Positions 48,230 to 60,200 of a stretch of 64,000 nucleotides of DNA are shown here, piece after piece. Numbering within the stretch: the first letter of the stretch is position 1; every line of letters begins with the position of its first letter. The notes beneath the pieces are model-generated. The model did not search any database and had not been told where the DNA came from. It worked only from the letters and a program-made list of their open reading frames with translations. The position numbers and the translations under genes are program-made. Location of the stretch: the NCBI RefSeq assembly GCF_021209385.1, contig NZ_JAJOIL010000035.1:88153-152152 (forward strand), given 5' to 3'. This stretch comes from Seleniivibrio sp. (GTDB lineage Bacteria; Chrysiogenota; Deferribacteres; Deferribacterales; Geovibrionaceae).

Positions 48230-51200
48230 TTAGCTGCTTATGCCATCACCCTGATCAGTAAACTGTACTTTCAGCTTATGGTCATCGTTATTGATCTCTA
48301 TACAAACTTCAGTGCCATTGACAGTGCTGCAGTAAGTATTGTCGCCTGTCGATTTCCAGTCACCGGAAAGAACAAGAGTATCTGCTGAATCTCCTGATAT
48401 CTGGATGGTATGGGTACTGCTGTCAGCTATATCCAGAACATCCTGTGCAGAGAGAGTTACGGTTTGGGCAGTACTGTCGTCGTTCATCTGGATAGCGTCG
48501 ATCTCTTTCAGACCGCTGAAATCCAGACTGTCGGCATCACCGAACACGGCGAATATGTTGTCGCTGCCGGATTGAGCTTCCACGGAAACAGGCTCAACAT
48601 AATAATTGCTTGAGCTGCTGCCGCTGAATACAACATGACTGATACCACTCTCACTTGTTATAGTCAGCTCGCCCGATGTCACAGTACCGTTTGACACCCA
48701 GTTTCCATCGGAATCGTAAACAGAGTAAGTACAGCCTGATTTTACGCTGCCGCTTATATCAAATTTAGCGGTGTTCACTTCGCTGTCAAAGTCAATTGTA
48801 AGACTTTCACCGGAGCCGATGCCGTTTTTGCTGCTACTGTCATAGTAGTTGCCTTTAACACCGAATCCGCTGTCTGTTTCAGTAACACTGTAGCCGGACG
48901 TATAAGTTGAAAAATCACCGATATTCTCAATATGATTTTCAGTTGTGAGGCTCAGTGTGCCTGAATAGTCGTGTTCGTTCACTTCAAAGCTGTATTTCAG
49001 CAGAGATGTTACATCCTGATCAACGTCTGTTCCTGCGGTGAACACATATGAACCGTCGGAATTTATAACAACAGAACCGTTGTCGCCGAGGTCAATAGTG
49101 TACTCAGTAACAGTATCAGAGAACTCATATATCAACCCTGCATAGGTCACTGTGGTAAGATGAGCTTCCAGTCCGTCGGGAATGTCCACATCGTTGAACA
49201 CGCTGCTCTCTCTGCTGTTTTGTTCAGCAGCCGCTGTGATGTCCGCATTGAGTGTATCGTCCGGAACAACAAGTACGTTGTCCAGATATCCTTCTCCGTC
49301 TGCACTCCATGCAACTATCTGAAGCTGCTGGCTGTCAGTACCGCTGCCGATACCGACCGCATAAACTTCATCAACATCAGTATCGCCCAGCCATGACTGC
49401 CATGCGGCAAGTTCACTGCTGTTAATTTTATAATCTTCGCTCGAAGGCGCGCCGTCGGAAACGAAATAAGCATGGGTATAATCTGCTTCCGGAGCAGTTG
49501 ATGAGTCGTATGTGGTCATCAGTTTGCTGATAGCATCGTCGTAGTCTGTTGCGCCGTTTGCACGAAGCGATTCCAGAATGCTCTTCGCCTGATCAACAGT
49601 CAGCCATACGCTTCCGTTAACAGTCTGGGAGTAAGCATCAGTGGAGAAAGTAACTATCTGTATGCCGCCTATATCGCCTTTGGCATCATATTTATCAATA
49701 AGTTCGGTAAGAGCGTCTTTCAGTACGTCAAGTCTGGTATCGCCTTCGCTGGTGATAACGTTGCCCATACTTCCGGAAACGTCTATCATGAACAGCAGGT
49801 TAGCCACGGGAACGGAAGTGCTTCCTTCGTCCACTACAGAGCCTGATGCAGAGATGCTGATATCATCCGCTCCGTTAATAGTAATTGTAAGCTTCGCTTC
49901 CGAAGTCGAAGTTCCGTCGGAAAGGGTATATGTGAAATCCTCTGTTACTGAGTCACCTGAATTCACATTATCAAGCTCTTCACTGTCGTTATCCACTTCG
50001 TAGCGGTATGTTCCATCCTCTTTTACATAAAGAGTACCGTATTCGCCCTGAATTGCCGTTTCGCCTGTTGATGAAACAGTTGTTCCGTCAACATCAGTGA
50101 TATAAAGATTTTCAACCGACGTATCGCTGTCATAATCTGCTCCGGTGCCTGTTATCAGGTTGCCGGAAGTGATTGAATCGCTTATATCGGTGACATATCC
50201 GGAATCGTGTACCTCGGCCACTGCAACATCCGGTGTACCCGCTCCATTTGGTATAATGGTGAGACCATCAAGCTCATCCGCAGAAACCGTCCATGTTCCG
50301 TCGCCGTTGTCTGTTCCGGCACTGAGTGTGCCGTTTGCAACCGCAAGAATAACATAGCCTTCGTCTGTGAGGGTCTCGCTTGTTACAACGTCAACCTCAT
50401 ATTCGTAAGAGGATTCGGAGTAACCGCCGTATCTGATCTCTTCAATGTTGTTGGCAACGATATAACCGCCGTCGGCTGTCGTTATATATGCACTAATAGT
50501 GCCGTTGTTGTTAACCGTTGTTATGGTGTAATCGCTTTCCTGTCCGCTTAAGACAAGAACGTCATATCCGCTGTCGCCGTTCACATTTACATAGCCTGTG
50601 ACAGTTCCGGACAGATAAACTATATCGTTTCCGCCGCCGATATTGACGTTAACGGTTGCCCCGCTTGCAACGTTACCTATCTCAACAAATCCGTTGCCGC
50701 TGTTGCCGTTCACATTAAATGTGTACGGTACATTTTCTATGATCACATAACTGCTGTTGACAGATATGTTCTGGTTCATGGAAACAGTCGAATAGGTTGT
50801 CGCTGTTGTGTATCCAAGGCTTTCGGGAGAAACATCACTGTTGAGTTCAGTTCCGGTTTCAACCTTAGTAACAGTCGCGTCACCTGTGATTATAACGTCG
50901 TTCACCTCTGTCACAGTCGCAGTGTCGTCAACAGCCACCGGAGCTTCGTATGTTTCATCCACAGCCTCAACGCCGAGGTAAACATACCCGCGTCCCTCTG
51001 CACCTGTTTCGTCTGTTACAACAACGCGGAACTCTCTGTCCACGGTGCTGGGGTCTTCTGATGTGCTGCTGAACATAACAGCTTTAAGAGCCGCCTCATA
51101 ATCTTCCGCGCTTGCAAGACCTGTCAGGGTGACAGTATTACCGTCTATGGAAACAAGTGTTATTCCATCCGGCAGATCGCCCACGCTGAGAACATCTCCT

Positions 51201-54200
51201 TCCTGCATGTTTGTCAGGGTGATGGTCATGCCGGACATGTTCTCACTGTCAACATCGCTTATGTTCACATCGCTTGCGATGGACATAGGTGCTCCGTTCT
51301 CTGTGTAAACGGCGTCATAAGTTGTTGTTTTAACAACAAGATCGTTGAAGTCACCGTCATATCCGCCTGTGCCGTATACAAGGTCTTCAATTCCGATTGT
51401 TCCGTCTTCGTTTTCGATGAAGTGGTCTATTCCGTCAAAGTTAAATTCTGCATCGGAATAAAATACATTGTTGCTGATTTCTTCTCCGTCGACAAGAAGA
51501 ACAGGATTGCCATCTGCATCTGTTGTAAACGTAACCTCTCCGCCGCTGAAGCTTGAACCGACGTTGGTCACGATGAAGAATTTCACGTCTTCTCCCTGAT
51601 ATGTAGCGAGAAGTTCGTTAATGGACGCTGTGTCGGAATTCAGCAGGATAAATTCGCCGGAAACAATGTTGCCGTTCTCATCCGTTGTGTAAACACCAAG
51701 TGCGTTGGTGTATGAACCACCATCGCCTACGAACGTTACGTCTGTTTCAACATTCGCTATGTCTATCACAGGTTTGTCGTTCGCACCGTTAACGGTGACG
51801 GTAATTGTTTTTATATCGGTCGCGCCGTATTCATCCGTTACTGAATACTGGATGCTGTAGCTGACTGATTCGCCTTTAGTGAGGTAGTCATATGAAGTAC
51901 CCGCTTTGAACTGTACCGTATGGTTCTCTGCATCGAAAACAAGTCCTGCGGGAATATCCTGACCTTCAACAAGAGCATAGGTAAGATTGCTCTGGTCTGA
52001 ATCCACATCGGAGGCGATGAGCGACAGCTGTGCGCTGTTTCCGTTCTCGGAAACTGTTATACCGACATTGTGTGCAACAGGCGCGTCGTTGGTACCGACA
52101 ACCTGAATGTTCAGAACAGATTCGACCGGATCGCCGTTGCCGTCTGTAACTGTATATTTTATCTCGTAATCAACAGTCTGGTCTTTTGCAAGATAATCAT
52201 ATGAGTTTGCATCAAAAGTGTACGTTCCGTCGGAATTAAGAGTAAATCCGACAGGTGCTGTACCCACGAGAGCGTATGTAAGTGTGTCACCATCCGCATC
52301 TGTTGCAGAAACGCTGCCTGTAAGAACTGTATCCTCATAAACCGTGTCGCTCTTGGCAGCAGTTTCAGGTGCATCGTTAACAGGCGTGACATCTATTTTC
52401 GCTGTTGCGGGAACTGTCTCTGTGCCATCCGTCACTGTAAACTCGAATGTAGCTTCGCCGTTGAAGTTTTCGGAAGGAGTGAAGGTGTATGTACCGTCTC
52501 CATTGTCCACAAGTGTACCGCCTGTGACGTTGGTGATTGATTCAATAGTGAGGTTGTCACCATCAACATCGCTTGAATTAGCGAGGATGTCAGCGGCGGT
52601 AAGGACGATAGCCGTATCTTCGGGAGTTGTGAAGGATACGTCGCCTGCAACGGGACCGTCGTTTGTACCTGTAACTGTAATAGTCAACTTGGCAGTGCTT
52701 GTTGCTCCGTTCTCGTCGGTCACTGTGTAAGGAATCTCTATAACTTCTGTTGCACCGGCAGCGAGGTAGTCGTAGCTTGAAGCGTCGAAAGTGTATGAAC
52801 CGTCAGTGTTAAGAGTCAGACCTTCAACTGTGCTGTCTGTGGTGAATGTAAGTACTGCACCGTCGTCAACGTCTGTAGCCGTAAGCTGTCCAGTGATAGT
52901 AGAATCTTCTTCTACTGCATTGACTGCCGCTTCCGCTACAGGTGCATCGTTTGTACCTGTAACAGTGATGGTCAACTTAGCTGTGCTTGTAGCACCGTTC
53001 TCATCTGTTACTGTGTAAGGTATTTCTATCGTTTCTGTTGCTCCTGCAGCGAGGTAGTCGTAGCTTGAAGCGTCGAAAGTGTATGAACCGTCAGTGTTAA
53101 GAGTCAGACCTTCAACTGTACTGTCAGTGGTGAATGTAAGTACTGCACCGTCGTCAACGTCTGTAGCCGTAAGCTGTCCAGTGATAGTAGAATCTTCTTC
53201 TACTGCATTGACTGCCGCTTCCGCTACAGGTGCATCATTAGTGCCTGTAACTGTGATGGTCAACTTAGCTGTGCTTGTAGCTCCGTTCTCATCCGTTACT
53301 GTGTAAGGAATCTCTATAACTTCTGTAGCTCCGGCAGCGAGGTAGTCATAGCCGGATGCATCGAATGTATAGCTTCCATCGCCGTTCAGCGTGAAGCCAT
53401 CTACTGTGCTGTCTGTGGTGAATGTAAGTACAGCGTTGTCGTCAACGTCTGTAGCCGTAAGCTGTCCAGTGATAGTAGAATCTTCATCTACTGCGTTAAC
53501 AGCCGCTTCCGCTACAGGTGCGTCGTTTGTTCCTGTAACTGTGATGGTCAACTTAGCTGTGCTTGTTGCACCGTTCTCGTCGGTCACTGTGTAAGGAATC
53601 TCTATTGTTTCTGTTGCACCAGCCGCGAGGTGATCGTAGCTTGATGCATCGAAGGTGTATGAACCGTCAGTGTTAAGAGTCAGACCTTCAACTGTACTGT
53701 CAGTGGTGAATGTAAGTACAGCGTTGTCGTCAACGTCTGTAGCTGTGAGCTGACCTGTTATTGAGCTGTCTTCATCTACTGCATTGACTGCCGCTTCCGC
53801 TACTGGTGCATCGTTGGTGCCTGTAACAGTGATAGTCAGTTTGGAAGTTGAAGTAGCTCCGTTCTCATCCGTTACTGTGTAGGGTATTTCTATTACTTCG
53901 GTAGCACCGGCAGCGAGGTAATCGTAGCTGGATGCGTCGAAGGTGTATGAACCATCAGTGTTAAGAGTCAGACCTTCAAATGTGCTGTCTGTGGTGAATG
54001 TAAGTACTGCACCATCGTCAACGTCTGTAGCCGTAAGCTGTCCAGTGATAGTAGAATCTTCTTCTACTGCATTGACTGCCGCTTCCGCTACAGGTGCATC
54101 GTTAGTACCTGTAACAGTGATAGTCAACTTAGCTGTGCTTGTAGCTCCGTTCTCATCCGTTACTGTGTAAGGAATCTCTATAACTTCTGTAGCTCCGGCA

Positions 54201-57200
54201 GCGAGGTAGTCATAGCCGGATGCGTCGAAAGTATATGAACCATCAGTGTTCAGAGTCAGACCTTCAACTGTGCTGTCTGTGGTGAATGTAAGAACTGCAC
54301 TATCGTCAACGTCTGTAGCCGTAAGCTGACCTGTGATTGAGCTGTCTTCATCTACTGCATTGACTGCCGCTTCCGCTACAGGTGCATCGTTTGTGCCTGT
54401 AACTGTGATGGTCAACTTAGCTGTGCTTGTCGCTCCGTTCTCATCCGTTACGGTGTAGGGTATTTCTATTACTTCGGTAGCACCGGCTGCGAGGTAGTCA
54501 TAGCTTGATGCGTCGAAGGTGTATGAACCATCAGTGTTAAGAGTCAGACCTTCAACTGTGCTTGCGGTTGTGAATGTAAGAACTGCACCGTCGTCTACGT
54601 CTGTAGCCGTAAGCTGACCTGTGATTGAGCTGTCTTCATCTACTGCATTGACTGCCGCTTCCGCTACAGGTGCATCGTTTGTACCTGTAACAGTGATGGT
54701 CAACTTAGCTGTGCTTGTAGCACCGTTCTCATCTGTTACTGTGTAAGGTATTTCTATCGTTTCTGTTGCTCCTGCTGCGAGGTAATCGTAGCTTGATGCG
54801 TCGAAGCTGTATGAACCGTCAGTGTTCAGAGTAAGACCTTCAACTGTGCTGTCAGTGGTGAATGTAAGAACAGCACCGTCATCTGCATCGGTAGCCGTAA
54901 GCTGACCGGTGATGCTTGCATCTTCGTCAACTGCGTTAACAGCCTCTTCCGCTACAGGAGCATCATTAGTGCCTGTCACTGTGATAGTCAACTTAGCTGT
55001 GCTTGTTGCTCCGTTCTCATCGGTAACAGTGTAGGGTATCTCTATTACTTCGGTAGCACCGGCAGCGAGGTAATCGTAGCTGGATGCATCAAAGGTATAT
55101 GAACCATCAGTGTTCAGAGTCAGACCTTCAACTGTGCTGTCTGTGCTGAATGTAAGAACTGCACCGTCGTCAGCATCCGTAGCCGTAAGCTGACCGGTTA
55201 TTGAGCTGTCTTCATCAACTGCGTTAACAGCTGCTTCCGCTACAGGTGCATCGTTAGTTCCTGTAACTGTGATGGTCAACTTAGCTGTGCTTGTTGCACC
55301 GTTCTCATCTGTTACTGTGTAAGGTATTTCTATAACTTCTGTTGCACCGGCAGCAAGGTAGTCATAGCTTGAAGCGTCGAAGCTGTATGAACCATCAGTG
55401 TTAAGAGCCAGACCTTCAACTGTGCTGTCTGTGGTGAATGTAAGTACTGCACCGTCGTCAACGTCTGTGGCTGTGAGCTGACCTGTGATGCTTGCATCTT
55501 CGTCAACTGCGTTAACAGCCGCTTCCGCTACAGGTGCGTCGTTTGTGCCTGTAACTGTGATGGTCAACTTAGCTGTGCTTGTTGCACCGTTCTCATCTGT
55601 TACTGTGTAGGGTATTTCTATTGTTTCTGTTGCTCCTGCTGCGAGGTAGTCGTAGCTTGATGCATCGAAGGTATAGCTTCCATCTCCGTTCAGAGTGAAG
55701 CCATCAACTGTGCTGTCTGTGGTGAATGTAAGTACTGCACCGTCGTCAACGTCTGTAGCCGTAAGCTGACCGGTGATAGTCGCATCTTCTTCTACTGCGT
55801 TAACAGCCGCTTCCGCTACAGGTGCGTCGTTTGTGCCTGTAACTGTGATGGTCAACTTAGCTGTGCTTGTTGCTCCGTTCTCATCCGTTACTGTGTAAGG
55901 AATCTCTATCGTTTCTGTTGCACCGGCTGCGAGGTAATCGTAGCTTGATGCATCGAAGCTGTATGAACCATCAGTGTTAAGTGTCAGACCTTCAACTGTG
56001 CTGTCGGTGGTGAATGTAAGAACAGCATTATCGTCAGCATCCGTAGCCGTAAGCTGACCGGTGATTGAGCTGTCTTCATCAACTGCGTTAACAGCTGCTT
56101 CCGCTACAGGTGCATCGTTTGTGCCAGTCACTGTGATGGTAAGTTTAGAGGTCGAAGTAGCTCCGTTCTCATCTGTTACTGTGTAGGGTATTTCTATAAC
56201 TTCTGTTGCACCGGCAGCAAGGTAGTCATAGCTTGAAGCATCGAAGGTATAGCCTCCGTCTCCGTTCAGAGTGAAGCCGTCAACTGTGCTGTCGGTAGTG
56301 AATGTAAGAACTGCACCGTCATCTGCATCTGTAGCTGTAAGCTGACCGGTGATAGTCGCATCTTCTTCTACTGCATTGACTGCCGCTTCCGCTACAGGTG
56401 CATCGTTAGTGCCTGTCACTGTGATGGTCAGTTTGGCAGTTGAAGTAGCTCCGTTCTCATCCGTTACTGTGTAGGGTATTTCTATAACTTCTGTTGCACC
56501 AGCCGCGAGGTGATCGTAGCTTGATGCGTCGAATGTGTATGTGCCATCAGTGTTCAGAGTAAGACCTTCAACAGTGCTGTCGGTGGTGAATGTCAGAACA
56601 GCATTATCATCTACGTCTGTTGCCGTAAGCTGACCGGTGATGCTTGCATCTTCATCTACTGCGTTAACAGCCGCTTCCGCTATAGGAGCGTCGTTTGTGC
56701 CAGTCACTGTGATGGTAAGTTTAGAAGTGCTTGTTGCTCCATTCTCGTCGGTAACGGTGTAAGGTATTTCTATAACTTCTGTGGCACCTGCCGCCAGATG
56801 GTCGTAGCTTGATGCGTCGAAGGTGTATGAACCATCAGTGTTAAGTGTAAATCCATTAACAGCAGAATCTGTGGTGAATGTAAGAACTGCATTATCGTCA
56901 ACGTCGGTAGCCGTAAGCTGACCGGTGATTGAGCTGTCTTCATCTACTGCATTGACTGCTGCTTCCGCTACAGGAGCGTCGTTCGTACCTGTTACTGTGA
57001 TTGTCAGTTTAGAAGTCGAAGTTGCACCATTCTCATCTGTTACTGTGTAAGGAATCTCTATAACTTCTGTTGCACCGGCAGCGAGGTGATCGTAGCTTGA
57101 AGCATCGAATGTGTATGAACCATCAGTGTTAAGTGTAAATCCATTAACAGCAGAATCTGTGGTGAATGTAAGTACTGCACCGTCGTCAGCATCCGTAGCC

Positions 57201-60200
57201 GTAAGCTGACCGGTTATCGAGCTGTCTTCATCAACTGCGTTAACAGCTGCTTCTGCTACAGGAGCGTCGTTAGTTCCTGTAACAGTTATTGTGAGTTTGG
57301 AGGTACTTGTTGCACCGTTCTCATCTGTTACTGTGTAGGGTATTTCTATTACTTCGGTAGCACCAGCCGCGAGGTAGTCGTAGCTTGAAGCATCGAAGCT
57401 GTATGAACCATCAGTGTTCAGAGTCAGACCTTCAACAGTGCTGTCTGTGGTGAATGTAAGAACTGCACCGTCATCTGCATCGGTAGCCGTAAGCTGACCG
57501 GTGATAGTAGAATCTTCTTCTACTGCATTGACTGCCGCTTCCGCTACAGGTGCATCGTTAGTGCCTGTCACTGTGATGGTCAACTTAGCTGTGCTTGTTG
57601 CTCCGTTCTCATCCGTTACTGTGTAAGGTATTTCTATCGTTTCTGTTGCTCCTGCTGCGAGGTAATCGTAGCTGGATGCATCGAAAGTATATGAACCATC
57701 AGTGTTCAGAGTCAGACCGTCAACTGTGCTGTCGGTAGTGAATGTAAGAACCGCACCGTCGTCTACGTCTGTAGCTGTAAGCTGTCCGCTGATAGTCGCA
57801 TCTTCATCTACAGCGTTTGTAGCCGCTTCCGCTACAGGTGCATCGTTAGTACCTGTAACAGTGATGGTCAACTTAGCTGTGCTTGTTGCACCGTTCTCAT
57901 CTGTTACTGTGTAAGGTATTTCTATAACTTCTGTTGCACCTTCTGCGAGGTAGTCGTAGCTGGATGCGTCGAAGGTGTATGAACCGTCAGTGTTAAGAGT
58001 CAGACCTTCAACTGTGCTTGCGGTTGTGAATGTAAGAACTGCATTATCGTCAACGTCTGTAGCCGTAAGCTGTCCAGTGATAGTAGAATCTTCATCTACT
58101 GCGTTAACAGCTGCTTCTGCTACAGGGGCATCGTTAGTACCTGTAACAGTGATAGTCAACTTAGCTGTGCTTGTTGCTCCATTCTCATCGGTTACTGTGT
58201 AGGGTATCTCTATAACTTCTGTTGCACCGGCTGCGAGGTAATCGTAGCTTGATGCATCGAATGTGTATGAACCATCAGTGTTCAGAGTCAGACCTTCAAC
58301 AGTGCTGTCTGTTGTGAATATAAGTACAGCGTTGTCGTCTACGTCTGTAGCTGTAAGCTGTCCGCTGATAGTCGCATCTTCATCTACAGCGTTTGTAGCC
58401 GCTTCCGCTACAGGAGCATCATTAGTGCCTGTCACTGTGATGGTAAGTTTAGCTGTGCTTGTTGCTCCGTTCTCATCGGTAACAGTGTAGGGTATCTCTA
58501 TTACTTCGGTAGCACCGGCAGCGAGGTAATCGTAGCTGGATGCATCGAAGGTGTATGAACCATCAGTGTTCAGAGTCAGACCTTCAACTGTGCTGTCGGT
58601 GGTGAATGTAAGTACAGCACCATCGTCAGCATCCGTAGCCGTAAGCTGTCCAGTAATAGTCGCTTCTTCGTCAACAGCATTGGTTGCTGCTTCCGCTACA
58701 GGTGCATCGTTTGTACCTGTAACTGTGATGGTCAGTTTGGCAGTTGAAGTAGCTCCGTTCTCATCCGTTACTGTGTAGGGTATTTCTATTACTTCGGTAG
58801 CACCGGCAGCGAGGTAATCGTAGCTTGATGCATCGAATGTATAGCTTCCGTCTGAGTTCAGGGTCAGACCTTCAACTGTGCTGTCAGTGGTGAATGTAAG
58901 TACTGCACCGTCGTCAGCATCCGTAGCTGTAAGCTGACCGGTAATTGAGCTGTCTTCGTCAACAGCATTGGTTGCTGCTTCCGCTACAGGTGCGTCGTTC
59001 GTACCTGTTACTGTGATGGTAAGTTTAGCAGTCGAAGTTGCACCATTCTCATCGGTAACAGTGTAGGGAATCTCTATCGTTTCTGTTGCACCGGCAGCGA
59101 GGTGATCGTAGCTTGATGCGTCGAAGCTGTATGAACCATCAGTGTTCAGAGTCAGACCTTCAACAGTGCTGTCGGTGGTGAATGTCAGAACAGCATTATC
59201 ATCTACGTCTGTTGCCGTAAGCTGACCGGTGATGCTTGCATCTTCATCTACTGCGTTAACAGCCGCTTCCGCTATAGGAGCGTCGTTTGTGCCAGTCACT
59301 GTGATGGTAAGTTTAGCCGTGCTTGTTGCGCCGTTCTCATCTGTTACTGTGTAGGGTATTTCTATTACTTCGGTAGCACCGGCAGCGAGGTAATCGTAGC
59401 TGGATGCGTCGAAGGTGTATGAACCGTCAGTGTTCAGAGTCAGACCTTCAACTGTGCTGTCAGTGGTGAATGTAAGAACTGCACCGTCGTCTACGTCGGT
59501 AGCTGTAAGCTGACCGGTTATTGAGCTGTCTTCATCAACTGCGTTAACAGCTGTTTCCGCGACAGGAGCGTCATTTGTTCCAGTAACAGTAATAGTTATC
59601 TTGGATTCAGTAACAGCGCCGGAATCATCGGTAACAGTATATGAAACAACATATGTTTCGGACTCGCCAGCTGCGAGGTAGTCATAGTTTTCAGTGTTAA
59701 ACTCGTATGAACCGTCGGAATTAAGCGTAAAGCCCTCCGGAACGGCGCCTTTGGTGGCGAATGTAAGGGTATCGCTGTCAACATCTGTGGCAGAGAGCTG
59801 ACCTGTGAGAACGGAATCCTCTTCAACTTCGGCTGTAACAGCCTCTGCAACGGGTGCGTCGTTAACGGCTGCAATGTCTATCTTTCCGGTGGCGGTTACA
59901 GTTTCTGTACCGTCTGTGACGGAAAACTCGAACGTTGCCTGTCCGTTGAAGTCCTTGTCAGGGGTAAATGTATAAGTTCCGTCGCCGTTATCGACAATCG
60001 TACCGCCGGTGACGTTAGTTATTTCAACTATGGAAAGATCATCGCCGTCAACATCGGTCGCCTGTGCAAGAAGCTCTTCAGCCGTTATGGTTATGGAAGT
60101 GTCTTCTGTTCCTGAATATGATATGTCGCTGACAACAGGTGCATCATTTGTACCTGTTACAACAATCGTAATGGTTTCATAGCTTGTTTCGCCGTATGGG

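Noticed and set aside
52791..58778. Series of antisense open frames of about 75 codons every 288 bp
   Set aside because: They are mirror images of the adhesin repeat in the opposite strand, with no ribosome sites, and repeat only because the gene does.
52670..59581. Regular repeats considered as a CRISPR array
   Set aside because: The period is 288 bp, the repeats are coding and in frame, and there are no short repeats with unique spacers.
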